A stretch of 64,000 nt of DNA. Origin: Nitrospira sp. (GTDB lineage Bacteria; Nitrospirota; Nitrospiria; Nitrospirales; Nitrospiraceae). The stretch's first letter is position 1, and every line of letters begins with the position of its first letter. The notes under the pieces are model-generated. The model made no database searches, was not told the origin of the DNA, and saw nothing but the letters and a program-made list of their open reading frames with translations. The position numbers were made by a program, and so were the translations under genes. The stretch covers positions 3,374,790 through 3,438,789 of the forward strand of contig CP092079.1 in NCBI GenBank assembly GCA_022226955.1, given 5' to 3'. Shown piece by piece: positions 45,953-55,553 of this stretch.

Positions 45953-47329
45953 CTAGTGCCCGGAGGTGTTTTTGTCGATGGATTTTGCCAGGAGTTCTGT
46001 CTTGGCTGGGATCTGATTGAGGAGATCGGGGCGGGCTTGGAAGACGCCTTGGAGGCGCTCGCCGGTGGCATAGATGAGGTTGCCGGCCTGGCTGCCGAGT
46101 GTGAGTCGTCCGGCGATTTTTCCGTCTCTCCCCGTCGCGACAAATTCCGCGGACGGCGCCACAAGCCCATAGGGAGCCAAGGCGGCCGCTTGTTTGGTGA
46201 CCCGCTCTTCGGCGGGGAGATTGGCCACGCGGCTGACAAGCAGATCGGCGGCTTCCTGGCTCAGCTTCTCGGTCGGCTGATCCTCGAGAACCCACTGGCC
46301 GTTGTCATTGATTAAGACGTACTGCTTATCTCGCGTCTTCACGGAGAGCATGGCGATGTCGGTATAGTCGATTCCCAGCAGCCGCTTGTCCTGGAGGGTA
46401 AACAGCTCACGGGACAGATCTTTGATGACTAGCGGATTGATGCGGTAGAGCGGCGCATCCGGTTTGGTTTCGGCAAAGGCTTCCCCGCTGTCCGGGTCGG
46501 GCTCATACAGTTTGACCGTCTGGTCTCCGTCTTGGGTGTGCAGGGTAATTTTCAGTTTCGGGGCGGTCAGCGTCTTGCCGATTGCGGTCCGTTCAGGGCC
46601 GGGATCGATGATGCCGAGCGCCTTCAAATCCTCCAACTTAAACAGGAGCGAACGCACTTCTGTCTGATCCGCCTCGGCGTCGATGGGGTAGCGGATTTTC
46701 CAGTTAGGCTTCGGCTTGTCCTTCGACAGGTTGTAGAGGACGATTTCCGTCGTCGGGTAGGTGAGCCGCACCCGGTCGAGCTCGGCTTGCACGAATTGCA
46801 ACAAGTCCTTTCGGCGGAACGTCAGCAAGGTTTTGTTGACGAAGCTTTTCGTGGTCAGGTCGGTCAGGAGGACGCTGTGGGAGGAATGGCGATGGACGTA
46901 CAGCGTCGAGGAGAGGGGGCCGTTGTCGCCGATCGATAAGGTTTCTTGCTGTGCGCCCGCGGTGACGGTAATAGTCGTAATTGGGTGCTCGAGTCCGAAC
47001 GGGGCTAGCGCGCTCGGGTTCTCTTCAACGCTGCGGAGCACCTTCCCGGTCACGAGCGCCCGAATCATGGACTGCACTTCCCGCGTATCGGCGTCGGTCT
47101 GGAGTGGCGCGGTGATTGCCCAGCCCTTTTGCTGCCGCTTCATCTCCACTGAGCCTTGCTCTGTGGAAACCGTTAGGCCGGTGATGTCTGTTTCAGGAAA
47201 GGGCAGGAGGTTTTGTTGCGCGACGGCCTGTGTTTCTTCCGTCTGCTTCGCCGGCAGTTCGACGAAATAGAGGTAGCCTCCCAATCCCGCCAAGACTAGC
47301 AGCAGCAATAGTGTCGGCCAGTAGCGCAT
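45953..47329 (-). CDS. DUF4340 family membrane-anchored protein
   Basis: 458 residues: N-terminal anchor (LLLLLVLAGLGGYLYFV), then repeated alpha/beta modules of the DUF4340 type (ITGLTVSTEQGSVEMKRQ, KGWAITAPLQTDADTREVQS, LAPFGLEHPITTITV, YTDIAMLSVKTRDKQYVLI). It is the last gene of an ABC cassette; the pairing GldG-like plus DUF4340 behind an ABC ATPase and permease is common. Exact role unknown, probably an extracytoplasmic partner of the transporter. Confidence 0.85.
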   Translation of the reverse strand: MRYWPTLLLLLVLAGLGGYLYFVELPAKQTEETQAVAQQNLLPFPETDITGLTVSTEQGSVEMKRQQKGWAITAPLQTDADTREVQSMIRALVTGKVLRSVEENPSALAPFGLEHPITTITVTAGAQQETLSIGDNGPLSSTLYVHRHSSHSVLLTDLTTKSFVNKTLLTFRRKDLLQFVQAELDRVRLTYPTTEIVLYNLSKDKPKPNWKIRYPIDAEADQTEVRSLLFKLEDLKALGIIDPGPERTAIGKTLTAPKLKITLHTQDGDQTVKLYEPDPDSGEAFAETKPDAPLYRINPLVIKDLSRELFTLQDKRLLGIDYTDIAMLSVKTRDKQYVLINDNGQWVLEDQPTEKLSQEAADLLVSRVANLPAEERVTKQAAALAPYGLVAPSAEFVATGRDGKIAGRLTLGSQAGNLIYATGERLQGVFQARPDLLNQIPAKTELLAKSIDKNTSGH

Positions 47330-47333
47330 AGAG

Positions 47334-48857
47334 TTACAGACGGCGGCGTTTTCTCCACACCATCACACCGGTCAGGATGGTCGCGATGGGGAGGAAGAGC
47401 ACTTGAATGTAGAGCAGCGCCCGTTCTTGCGTGGGATTCGGGATGAACGGGCGGAGCGCCGGTTCTTTGGGCACGATGGAGATCAAGTCCCGCTCTTCGG
47501 CCAGCCAGCCGGTGGTGTGCAAGAAGAAATCGGTGTTGCCGGGAAAATTGAAAAACGCATTGGTGGCGAACGTTGAATTGCCCACGACCACGATAGCCGG
47601 CCTGGGCTTCCCTTCCTCTGGAGCCTTCTTTGGCGACAGGGCGGCGGCGAGCGGCAAGGGCCCCTTCACATCTTCTTGTTCATTGAGGCTGACCACGCGC
47701 CCTTGCATGTTGGTCTCGGCCCAACTGTTCGGTGAGGTGCGGGCCAGCGGCACGTAGTCCCAGTCTTTTCCAGCCTGCTCATCGAATGTCAGATGACGCG
47801 CGAGCGGGAAGAGCACCGCCGCTGTCAGGTCCTGGGTAATTTCATGTTCCGTGAAGGTGCGGACCAATAATGACGTCAGGTCTCCTTGAGCCAGCCGGTC
47901 TTGGAGATCGACTAGCACTCCCGATCCCAGCCCAAGGCCGTAATGGGCGAGCAGTGGGTCCAGTTCGGTTTTGGTATCCGGGTCGATCAGCGCGAGCAGG
48001 TGTCCGCCCTTATCTACGTAGGTTTGAATGCGGCTCTGTTCTTCCGGTGTGACTTGATTCCGCGGTCCGGCCAGCACGAGCACGGCGGTATCGTCCGGTA
48101 CGGCCGCCTCTTTCAGCAGCGACAGGGTGCCGATGTCGTAGCCTTGTTTGCTCAGCGCCTCTTTAGCGAGAGAGAGGCCGTTGCGTTCTTTATCTTCCAG
48201 GCTGCGTTCGCTGTGGCCATCCAGAAAGACGATGCGCTTCTTGGCGGATTTGGAAATGCGGAGTAGCGCGCCGGTCAGCTCGACCTCCGACGGATTGGTC
48301 ACACGAATCGTTTGCCCATTGCTTTCGAAGATGGCCGTGTCGGTTCGGAAGATGCCGTAGTTCTGCGCGATCTTCGGTTGCCGCTCCGGATCGACGAATT
48401 CGACGCTGAGCTTATTCGAGGCTTGGCGGTAACTCTCCAGCCGTTCTTTGTAACCGGTATAGCCCGGATCCTTTTCGCGCGTGAAGACGGTAATTTTCAC
48501 ATCTTGCGGAAGGCTGCGGAGGACGCGATAGGTTTGCGGCGCCAGGGTGAAATTCTGATTCTCTGAAAGGTCCCACCGGATTGAGTGGCGCGAGGCCAGG
48601 AAGTTGACGATCACGAGAATAGCCGCGACCAACAGGATCATGAGCAGGCTGTTCGCCCCCATGTGGGTCGAGCGGCGGCTGGAAAACGCTTTGACGGCGT
48701 CGAAGTGCAGAATGAAAAAGAGGATCAGACACAGGAGCGCCAATCCTTCCGCGATGGTCACGGCCCAGAGCAGGTCGGGGCTGAGGCTATAGGCGATGAG
48801 GCCGGCGACGGCCAGCACGGTTCCAATGATGCCGAGCGGGAGGGCTTTCAGGCTCAT
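47334..48857 (-). CDS. GldG-like ABC-associated membrane protein
   Basis: 507 residues from the ATG at 48857, overlapping the permease stop by four bases; a longer frame to 49178 lies wholly inside the permease. Membrane helices at both ends (KALPLGIIGTVLAVAGLIA; LFLPIATILTGVMVW). The central periplasmic part is the GldG/IFT52-like fold: TLAPQTYRVLRSLPQDVKIT, FVDPERQPKIAQNYGI, VFLDGHSERSLEDKE, LVLAGPRNQVTPEEQSRI. A gliding role is not implied outside Bacteroidota. Confidence 0.87.
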   Translation of the reverse strand: MSLKALPLGIIGTVLAVAGLIAYSLSPDLLWAVTIAEGLALLCLILFFILHFDAVKAFSSRRSTHMGANSLLMILLVAAILVIVNFLASRHSIRWDLSENQNFTLAPQTYRVLRSLPQDVKITVFTREKDPGYTGYKERLESYRQASNKLSVEFVDPERQPKIAQNYGIFRTDTAIFESNGQTIRVTNPSEVELTGALLRISKSAKKRIVFLDGHSERSLEDKERNGLSLAKEALSKQGYDIGTLSLLKEAAVPDDTAVLVLAGPRNQVTPEEQSRIQTYVDKGGHLLALIDPDTKTELDPLLAHYGLGLGSGVLVDLQDRLAQGDLTSLLVRTFTEHEITQDLTAAVLFPLARHLTFDEQAGKDWDYVPLARTSPNSWAETNMQGRVVSLNEQEDVKGPLPLAAALSPKKAPEEGKPRPAIVVVGNSTFATNAFFNFPGNTDFFLHTTGWLAEERDLISIVPKEPALRPFIPNPTQERALLYIQVLFLPIATILTGVMVWRKRRRL

Positions 48858-49624
48858 TTCCACCTGGTCGATTCTACGGCGCGGTGGGTGAGAAAGAGCA
48901 TAAAGGCGAGGCCGCTGATGAAGTACACCAAGTCTTTGGTGTCGATCATTCCACGGACGAGGCGGTCGTAGTGGTCCATGAAGGAGACATACGAAATGAT
49001 TTGCCCCAGCGTGGTGTCTCCCAACAGCGCGCCCAGTCCCGAGACCAACCAGATGAGCAGCAGGATGCCGAAACTGAGAAATGCCGCGACAATCTGGTTT
49101 TCTGTAATGGCTGACGCGAGCAGGCCGACTGAAATAAAGAGCGCGCCGAGCAGCGTCATGCCGAGATAGCCGGTCCAAATCGGGTTCCAGTCGAAGTCGC
49201 TGAAGAGCATCAGGACCGTCGGCACGAGGCCGGTCAGGCCGAGGAGGCTCAGAAATACGAGAAATACGCTGACGAACTTGCCCGCCACGATCTCATTGAT
49301 GCCGATCGGCGAGGTCATCAAAAATTCAAATGTCCGGAGTTTGCGCTCTTCCGCAAAGAGCCGCATCGTCAGAATGGGCAGAATAATGAGGAGCACAAAC
49401 CGCATGCTGGCGAAGAGATTCCTGAAGACCAGATCATTTAAGTTCAACTGAGCCTGGCCGCCCTGCATCTGCATGATCTGAATGGCCTGGTACCCGGCAT
49501 AGACGACATACAGATAGGACAAGAATCCGAAGATTAGCAGAAAGATGGCGCCGACCACGTAGACGACCGGGGAGACGAAGTAGCCGCGCAGCTCTTTGGC
49601 GATGATGGCCTGCACCGGCGTCAT
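48854..49624 (-). CDS. ABC-2 type permease (GldF-like)
   Basis: 256 residues, six transmembrane helices. Motifs: AIIAKELRGYFVSPVVYV, LPILTMRLFAEERKLRTFEF and LLTSPIGINEIVAGKF, the usual ABC-2 pattern. It overlaps the ATPase gene by four bases (ATGA) and the GldG-like gene by four, so it is translated as one unit with them. Substrate unknown. Confidence 0.88.
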   Translation of the reverse strand: MTPVQAIIAKELRGYFVSPVVYVVGAIFLLIFGFLSYLYVVYAGYQAIQIMQMQGGQAQLNLNDLVFRNLFASMRFVLLIILPILTMRLFAEERKLRTFEFLMTSPIGINEIVAGKFVSVFLVFLSLLGLTGLVPTVLMLFSDFDWNPIWTGYLGMTLLGALFISVGLLASAITENQIVAAFLSFGILLLIWLVSGLGALLGDTTLGQIISYVSFMDHYDRLVRGMIDTKDLVYFISGLAFMLFLTHRAVESTRWK

Positions 49625-50610
49625 GAGGCGGCTTCCTGTGTAGCCTCGGTGAGTTCGCTCACGCTGTCGCCTTGGGGCGTCAGGCCTTCTTCATGGCGGG
49701 TGAGTTGTAAGAACACGTCTTCGAGCGTCATGGAGATCGTTCGTAATTCGAGGAGGCCCCACTGATTGGCGATGACGAACCGGGCGACTTCATCGCGTTT
49801 GTCCTGGCCGAGCGCGCATTCGAGAAGGAACGTGCCGGCGGACTGGCCTTGAAAGACATTCAGAATACCTGGGATAGTTCGGAGTGCGGCCAGGCTGTTG
49901 TCCGATGGATGCTGAATTGTGACGGAAATTTTTTCCGAATGCCTGAGCCGAGCCGAGAGCTGATCGGGCGTGTCTTCGGCCACAATGCGTCCGCCGCTGA
50001 TGATGACCACCCGCTGGCAGACTGCGGTGGCTTCGGGGAGTATGTGTGTGCTGAGAATCACGGAATGCGATCCGGCCAAGCTCTTAATCAAGTCGCGAAT
50101 CTCGATGATCTGTTTCGGGTCCAATCCCACGGTTGGTTCATCGAGGATCAAGACAGGCGGATCGTGGAGGACGGCTTGAGCCAGCCCGACGCGTTGGCGG
50201 TAGCCTCGCGAGAGGTTGCCGATCAAGCGATGGCGGACAGTCCCCAGGGCGAGTTTTTCAATGGATTGATCGATGGCCGTCGTGAGATTTTTGCCGACCA
50301 TGCCGCGCATCCGGCCCACGAAGGTCAGATATTCCGAGACGGTGAACTCTTGATAGACCGGCGGCGTTTCTGGGAGATAGCCGATGCGGCGCTTCACGTC
50401 GAGGGGTTGATCGGCACAATCGTATCCCGCCACTTTGGCCGTGCCTTCGGTCGCCGGCATAAAGCAGGTGAGGATGCGCATGGTGGTGGTCTTCCCGGCG
50501 CCGTTCGGGCCGAGAAAGGCTAAGACCTCGCCTTTGGCCACGGAAAAGGTGACTCGGTCGATGGCCGTGAGATTTCCATACCGTTTGGTAATGTTCTGAA
50601 CGTCAATCAT
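49621..50610 (-). CDS. ABC transporter ATP-binding protein (GldA-like)
   Basis: 329 residues from the ATG at 50610 (MIDVQNITKRYG); the frame extends 21 codons further up without conserved sequence. Walker A GPNGAGKTTTMRIL, Q-loop GYLPETPPVYQEF, signature LSRGYRQRVGLAQAV, Walker B VLILDEPTVGLD, switch His in ILSTHILPE. A C-terminal ~90-residue regulatory domain follows. First gene of the four-gene cassette 50610-45953. Its promoter should lie in 50611-50872, shared with the oppositely oriented lipoprotein gene. Confidence 0.93.
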   Translation of the reverse strand: MIDVQNITKRYGNLTAIDRVTFSVAKGEVLAFLGPNGAGKTTTMRILTCFMPATEGTAKVAGYDCADQPLDVKRRIGYLPETPPVYQEFTVSEYLTFVGRMRGMVGKNLTTAIDQSIEKLALGTVRHRLIGNLSRGYRQRVGLAQAVLHDPPVLILDEPTVGLDPKQIIEIRDLIKSLAGSHSVILSTHILPEATAVCQRVVIISGGRIVAEDTPDQLSARLRHSEKISVTIQHPSDNSLAALRTIPGILNVFQGQSAGTFLLECALGQDKRDEVARFVIANQWGLLELRTISMTLEDVFLQLTRHEEGLTPQGDSVSELTEATQEAAS

Positions 50611-50872
50611 GGCTATGGTATCGGGGTAATCAACTGTGAAGGAGTTCGCCGTACATTCGCACTGAGCGAGCACATCATTATCGCGTGAGGATCTTACTGA
50701 GTCCGCCGGGATCAGTCAATACGGGCCGGATGGCCCTCGAATATGCGATTTCGGCAGATGCAATCTTTACAGTTGGAGAGTGACCTGCTAGAGTTTTTCC
50801 CCGCGCATTCGAATACGATTTGTCATCGGCTCGAATATTGGCATTTCACTTTTCTGGCAGAGGAGGTTTGGT

Positions 50873-51499
50873 GTGAAACAGATGGCTTGGGGCGCAATTC
50901 TTTTGGGGAGCCTGGTGTGGTTAGGCGGATGCGCTGGGAAGAGTGAAGAGGTGCCGATGAATGTAGGGCTTGCGCCTGTGACAACGCCGGCCGCAGTGGC
51001 TCCCGTCAGCTCGGTCAAAGTGGTGGTGATTCCTTTTCAGGACGACCGGTCCGACCGGATGAAGTTGGGGATTCGCCGCACGCGCGTGGGGGCCGATCAG
51101 ACTTTGACCGTCAAGAGTGGGACCGTTGGAGAAGCCACGGCCAAAGCGTTTGCCGATTATCTGATCCGCAAGGGATGGCGGGCGCAGTATGTGTCGTCGG
51201 CCAGTCAGACCGGTGGAGCGGATGTGGTGATCTCGGGAAAGATTCTCGAGTTGTCGACAGACACGCATGGCATGATCGGCTCTACGGACATTACCGCGAA
51301 GAGTAAAATGACGGTTCAGGCATCTAATCAAGTGGATGGAAGTTCGATTACCAGCACCAATAGCCACACAGGGAACTACACCGTGTTCTGGTATGCCCCG
51401 GAAGATGGAGAGGAGCTGCTGAGCGAAGTCCTGGAACGGAACTTTGAAAAATTCATGAGTTCGACCAAATTCGATGGAGCGGCCCTGCGTTTCCGCTAA
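50873..51499 (+). CDS. YajG-like lipoprotein
   Basis: 208 residues with a GTG start at 50873, chosen because AGGAGG (50861-50866) sits 6 bases upstream. Lipobox WLGGC, Cys20. The mature part (VKVVVIPFQDDR, KAFADYLIRKGWRAQYV, GGADVVISGKILELSTD, ITAKSKMTVQASNQ) follows the YajG/LPP20-like pattern of outer-membrane lipoproteins that test for solubility of envelope targets. It ends in front of a strong terminator, so it is a single-gene unit. Confidence 0.75.
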   Translation: MKQMAWGAILLGSLVWLGGCAGKSEEVPMNVGLAPVTTPAAVAPVSSVKVVVIPFQDDRSDRMKLGIRRTRVGADQTLTVKSGTVGEATAKAFADYLIRKGWRAQYVSSASQTGGADVVISGKILELSTDTHGMIGSTDITAKSKMTVQASNQVDGSSITSTNSHTGNYTVFWYAPEDGEELLSEVLERNFEKFMSSTKFDGAALRFR

Positions 51500-51513
51500 C
51501 AGCGATCTGCTTC

Positions 51514-51550
51514 GGGAAGTCGGCCCCCAGGCCGGCTTCCCAGGTTTTTT
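51514..51550 (+). terminator. Strong rho-independent terminator
   Basis: Arms 51514-51525 and 51530-51541 form a 12-bp stem (one T-G wobble at 51520/51535) with loop CCCA, followed by six Ts at 51545-51550. It closes the lipoprotein gene 15 bases after its stop. Confidence 0.93.
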
Positions 51551-51585
51551 GCGAGTACGTTGTCAGTGCGATCTCCGGTTGCCGG

Positions 51586-51613
51586 TTGACTCTCTTCCCC
51601 TGCTCCCTATATA
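51586..51613 (+). promoter_or_regulatory. Candidate sigma70 promoter for the RlpA-like gene
   Basis: TTGACT (51586-51591), 16-base spacer, TATATA (51608-51613), about 200 bases before ATG 51812. The rest of the 51551-51811 spacer shows nothing else recognisable. Confidence 0.4.
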
Positions 51614-51811
51614 TAGCTTCACCGCGTTTCCTTGAAGACATGCCGATGTGTTCGTTCTTGTACTACCCGATTGTGAATATGCCGGAGATTTCCCTCATAC
51701 CGACGTAGGGGGGAGGGGTACGCAGTCGGTATTGTTGAGGTCGGCAACCTCCCGTAGGCTGACACCTGTGAGCCAAACGTCCTAGCCTGCAAGTGGAGGA
51801 TCGAACGAAAG

Positions 51812-52486
51812 ATGACACATCAAAGCTGCAACACCCATCCGCGCACCGGCCTTTCCGGGGTTCTTTTGGCCATCCTCTGTGTATCGTTCGGGGCTTGCTC
51901 ATGGGTGCCGAAGGGAGAAACGGGGCTGGATGTCGGGATTAAGGACCGTGGCATTGCCTCCTGGTATGGTGAACGGTTTCATGGCAAGCAGGCTGCCAAC
52001 GGAGAGTTGTTCGATATGCAGGCCTTGACCGCCGCGCACCGGACCCTTCCGCTCGGCAGCATGGTGCGGGTGGTGAATCTCACGAACGGCAAACATGTGC
52101 GGGTGCGGATTAATGACCGCGGCCCCTATGTGAATGGCCGAATCCTCGATCTCTCCCAGGCTGCAGCGGTGAAGCTGGGGATGGTTCAGAACGGATTGTC
52201 TATCATTCAATTGGAAGTTGTCGGTGACCGTCGTCCGGACTTTGTCCTGGCTGAAGAAGAGGCCCCGTCGGCGCAATCCGCGCTCCTCAGTGTGCATTAC
52301 CTCGATCCATTGGCCATCCGAGTTCCTCCCGTGTCTACAGTAGAATTGCCAATTTCCTCGTCGGCGCATCGGCCTCGCATTCTGCCGACCGATGTGCTGA
52401 TACAGCGGCGTATTCGCCGCGTGCCGTCTTTCTTAGCCGTCGATCATACGGCCCATACCGAAAACGTCGTGCTGGTTATCGCATAA
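51812..52486 (+). CDS. rlpA: RlpA-like septal ring lipoprotein (DPBB domain)
   Basis: 224 residues; lipobox SFGAC, Cys29. Double-psi beta-barrel ~45-135 with GIASWYGERFHGKQAANGE, TAAHRTLPLGSMVRVVNL, RINDRGPY and LDLSQAAAVKLGM, containing the conserved Asp and His of lytic transglycosylase RlpA. There is no SPOR domain; the C-terminal ~80 residues are low complexity and lack denuded-glycan binding motifs. Likely outer-membrane-anchored peptidoglycan enzyme acting at division or pole. The ribosome site (GGAGG) is rather far from ATG 51812. Confidence 0.9.
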   Translation: MTHQSCNTHPRTGLSGVLLAILCVSFGACSWVPKGETGLDVGIKDRGIASWYGERFHGKQAANGELFDMQALTAAHRTLPLGSMVRVVNLTNGKHVRVRINDRGPYVNGRILDLSQAAAVKLGMVQNGLSIIQLEVVGDRRPDFVLAEEEAPSAQSALLSVHYLDPLAIRVPPVSTVELPISSSAHRPRILPTDVLIQRRIRRVPSFLAVDHTAHTENVVLVIA

Positions 52487-52606
52487 CGGCATAACGGCGG
52501 AAGCCGGCGCGGTTGACAGTACTGGAAGGTCTCCTCTACACTGAGCCGTCAAAATTCAAGGGCGGGTCACGCCCATTATCGATTTGATGAAGGGGAGTCA
52601 GACGGC

Positions 52607-52801
52607 ATGGCGAAGAAGACGGCAGGAGAATCCGAAGAAACCAAGTTGAAGAAGAAGCTCATCGCTAAGAAAGCCGATGACGGCGGAGCTGCGGTGCGGT
52701 CATTGCGGAAACGGCTGAAGCGGGAACAGCGCCGCCGACGGTCGTTAGCGCTTAGACAGAAACATGCCGCAGGAAAGAAGGCCGCGACGCCTGCGAAGTA
52801 G
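52607..52801 (+). CDS. Small highly basic protein
   Basis: 64 residues, very rich in Lys and Arg (KLKKKLIAKKADD, LRKRLKREQRRRRSLALRQ). GGGGAG lies upstream of ATG 52607. Composition suggests nucleic-acid or ribosome association, but no family was recognised. It sits 44 bases before the HEAT-repeat gene, perhaps in the same transcript. Confidence 0.6.
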   Translation: MAKKTAGESEETKLKKKLIAKKADDGGAAVRSLRKRLKREQRRRRSLALRQKHAAGKKAATPAK

Positions 52802-52845
52802 TCCGTATCATTCAGATACACAAGCGAACGTTGTAGGATTGAACT

Positions 52846-53679
52846 ATGGAACACCCCCGTCAAGCATCCCCGTCCGCTGAGACGCCCGACGCACTTCCGG
52901 CCAGCGATGAGCTCGCCGACAAGGTGGCCGAAGATTTGGCGCTGACTCCTGCGGCATCGCAGGAAGAAGTGATTGCGGAAGCCGCCGAGACTGTCCCTCT
53001 TGAAGAAGAGAAAGTCAAAGACGAGATCGAGATCCAGATCGATCTGCTCAGCGATCCGGATTGGGTGGTGCGCCGCGAAGCCGTCATTACGCTCGGCGAG
53101 ATGGCCGACGAACGGTGTGTCGAGCCGCTGGCTCGCGCGTTGCGCGACGGCGACTGGCAGGTGCGTGAAGTGGCCATCGAAGCGCTCGGGCAGGTTGGCT
53201 CTCCAGCCGTCGAAATTCTCTTGAAGCTGCTTCGCGATTGGGATGTGCGGAAGTACGCCATCTTGGCGCTCGGGAAGATTCGCGATGAGCGCGTGCTGGA
53301 TCCTTTGATGGTGCAGTTGCGGAACGACGAGTTCAAAGACGACGCGATCAATGCGCTTGTGGAACTCGGCGAGCCGGCGGTGCCGAAGTTTATCGCCGCG
53401 CTGAGAGATAAAGAAGAGAGCGTTCGTCAGAGCGCCGTGTTGGGCTTGGGCCGGATCAAGCACAGCGAGTCGATCGATCCACTTATCGCCATGTTGCAGG
53501 ATAAAGACTGGTTTACCAGATTGATTGCGGCGGCCGCATTGGAGTCGATCGGCGATGACCGGGGGCGCGAGGCGATCAAGCCCTTGCTCAAGGATTCCGA
53601 TATGGTGGTGAAGATGCGAGTCGAGCGGATTCTGGCTAAGTGGAAGAAGACGCCGGTCTCCCAACCGGCGAATGCGTAG
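52846..53679 (+). CDS. HEAT-repeat protein
   Basis: 277 residues. Acidic N-terminal ~65 residues (EEVIAEAAETVPLEEEKV), then six or so HEAT/PBS-lyase-type repeats of ~31 residues: DPDWVVRREAVITLGEMADE, DGDWQVREVAIEALGQVG, DWDVRKYAILALGKIRDE, and so on to the C-terminus. An alpha-solenoid for protein-protein interaction; PBS lyase-like repeats do not imply phycobilin chemistry here. It converges with the next gene, leaving 1 base between the stops. Confidence 0.9.
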   Translation: MEHPRQASPSAETPDALPASDELADKVAEDLALTPAASQEEVIAEAAETVPLEEEKVKDEIEIQIDLLSDPDWVVRREAVITLGEMADERCVEPLARALRDGDWQVREVAIEALGQVGSPAVEILLKLLRDWDVRKYAILALGKIRDERVLDPLMVQLRNDEFKDDAINALVELGEPAVPKFIAALRDKEESVRQSAVLGLGRIKHSESIDPLIAMLQDKDWFTRLIAAAALESIGDDRGREAIKPLLKDSDMVVKMRVERILAKWKKTPVSQPANA

Positions 53680-53680
53680 G

Positions 53681-54136
53681 CTACCGGCTGAGTTCTTTGT
53701 CGAGCCTCAACTGAATTTCGTCGAGCCGTTTCATCGGCATCGGTTTCCCCATCGCCACTTCTAAGCGCACTTCGCGCAACGCGCTGGCCAGCTCACGAAC
53801 CGCGTCGAGTGTAGGATCGGCCTTTACCCCCTTCGCTGCGACTTCCAACACCGTGACCGCTTCCCCCAATTCTTTCGCGGCGTCCCCAAAATTGCGCTCG
53901 AATAGATTAGCCTTCGCTTGCACGACCCGCGATTTCGCATCCACAAGCCCCTGGCGACGCCGCAAATCCCGCTCGATGCCCTGTGTGGTATCCAAGACAT
54001 TGCGCGACAGCTTCGTGATCGATTCCTGCAAGTCGGTCACGGTGTGTTGGAGGGTGCCGACTGGGCGCTGGCCGACAAAGTAACCTGCTCCGAATGCGGC
54101 GGCGATCAGGAGCAAGATTCCAAGAAATTTGAGCAT
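53681..54136 (-). CDS. Membrane-anchored coiled-coil protein, unknown
   Basis: 151 residues: one N-terminal transmembrane helix with small residues (ILLLIAAAFGAGYFVGQRP), then a helical region with heptads (VTDLQESITKLSRNVLDTT, AKANLFERNFGDAAKELGEA). Possibly coupled with the HEAT-repeat gene upstream on the same strand, 14 bases away. Function unknown; a scaffold-like role is speculative. Confidence 0.7.
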   Translation of the reverse strand: MLKFLGILLLIAAAFGAGYFVGQRPVGTLQHTVTDLQESITKLSRNVLDTTQGIERDLRRRQGLVDAKSRVVQAKANLFERNFGDAAKELGEAVTVLEVAAKGVKADPTLDAVRELASALREVRLEVAMGKPMPMKRLDEIQLRLDKELSR

Positions 54137-54150
54137 GGGTCTCCGGTTCT

Positions 54151-55530
54151 CTATGGCCGACGCGCGGGGCGCGCGGCGCGCGCGGTCTGTTGCAAGAGGC
54201 TGCCGGCTGCGGCAATGCGCACCGCTTCATCGGAGTCCTGCAAGCCTTTCAGCAGAATGGGGATGACGGGGCCTGTCACCTTTCCTAAGGCCTTCGCGGC
54301 CATGAGGCGCGGCAGCGGCTGCTGATCTTGAAGCAAGGCCTGCAGCAGCGACAGCGCTTCCTTGTCGGAGGTTGCGCTCAATGCCTGGGCCGCGCTGCCG
54401 CGAATAGACGGGTCCGGATTCCTGGCCAGATCGGCGGCCATGAGCAAGACCGATGAGTCGCCCAGGCGCAACAGGCTTTCCGCGGCACTGGCGCGCACTT
54501 GCAAGCTGGGGTCTCTGGTAAGGGTTTGGAGCAAGGGACGATTTTCTTTCAGTCCCAATCGGCCGAGACTGCCTGCTGCGATGCCGCGTACCATCGCCAT
54601 TTCATCGCCCAGCGCATGAGTCAGTGGGGCGACTCCTCCGGGAGATCCGAACTCGCCCAGCGCGCCGGCGGCAAAGGCCCGCACGGATGGGTTGGGATCA
54701 TACACGGCTTGACTGAGCACGGCGAGGCTGGCCGGCCGTTTCAGCCGTCCCAGCACGCCGATCGCGGCCATGCGGATTTCGGCATCGGGCAGGGTGGCGG
54801 CGTTTGTGATGTCAGCCAGCATGTCGGTCTGGCCCATTTTGAAAAGAGCGGCATACGCAAAGATGGCTTCGGGTCCATCTTCAGTCCGGCCGACTTGGAT
54901 CAGCCGCGGCTTCATCTCTACGACATGGGCATCGCCCAGCGCATTCATGGCGGCGATACGGACACTCGGCGCTTCGTCGTGAATCGCCCGCTTGAGCGCG
55001 CCCGACTTGGCGGCGAGCCCGGCGCGTCCGATCGCTTCCGCGGCGCGCGCCCGCACCAACACTGAGCTATTCAGCAGGCCGTCTTCCAGCAGCGGGCCGG
55101 TTTCTGGGATGCCCAACTCGGCCAGGACCGTGTAGGCTGCGATCCGCACATGCTCTTTCTGATCGCGCACGCGGCTAGTCACGAGGCTGAGCGCCAGAGG
55201 GTTGAGCAAGGCCAGATCGTCCGGCTGGCCCTCCGATTGAATACGAGGATATAACGGCAAGGCTTCTTCCCCGCGTCCGAGTTTTACGAAGCTCTGGAAC
55301 GCCAGGCGGAGCATCTCTTTTGACGGCGTGGCGTCTTTGGGGAGAGCTTGAAACCGTTGCACGATGGCTGGGTAGTCGCCTGCCTTGAAGAGTGCGGAGA
55401 GGTCCTTGTCTTGGACGGATGCCGAGGTGGTGGCCGCTAGAGATTCGAGTGGCGCGGTAAGAAAGAAAGAGAGGCCGACCATCATGGCGCAACAGAATGC
55501 CGCAGCCCTGGCACTCCGTTGCGCGCGCAC
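54151..55530 (-). CDS. Exported HEAT-repeat protein
   Basis: 459 residues from a GTG at 55530 with GAGGGA just upstream, giving a good signal peptide (RAQRSARAAAFCCAMMVGLS to about APLESLAA). An ATG pair at 55485/55482 is an alternative but cuts the n-region. About ten HEAT repeats follow (RVRDQKEHVRIAAYTVLAEL, SVLVRARAAEAIGRAG, AFAAGALGEFGSP, VRGIAAGSLGRLG). A periplasmic or surface solenoid. It starts 23 bases after the phosphorylase stop, so it may be in the same transcript. Confidence 0.8.
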   Translation of the reverse strand: MRAQRSARAAAFCCAMMVGLSFFLTAPLESLAATTSASVQDKDLSALFKAGDYPAIVQRFQALPKDATPSKEMLRLAFQSFVKLGRGEEALPLYPRIQSEGQPDDLALLNPLALSLVTSRVRDQKEHVRIAAYTVLAELGIPETGPLLEDGLLNSSVLVRARAAEAIGRAGLAAKSGALKRAIHDEAPSVRIAAMNALGDAHVVEMKPRLIQVGRTEDGPEAIFAYAALFKMGQTDMLADITNAATLPDAEIRMAAIGVLGRLKRPASLAVLSQAVYDPNPSVRAFAAGALGEFGSPGGVAPLTHALGDEMAMVRGIAAGSLGRLGLKENRPLLQTLTRDPSLQVRASAAESLLRLGDSSVLLMAADLARNPDPSIRGSAAQALSATSDKEALSLLQALLQDQQPLPRLMAAKALGKVTGPVIPILLKGLQDSDEAVRIAAAGSLLQQTARAARPARRP

Positions 55531-55553
55531 GAGGCGTCCCTCAGCGGCGGGGT

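Noticed and set aside
52576-53664. 362-codon open frame antisense to the HEAT-repeat gene
   Set aside because: Low-complexity His/Arg-rich product mirroring the repeat structure of the real gene.
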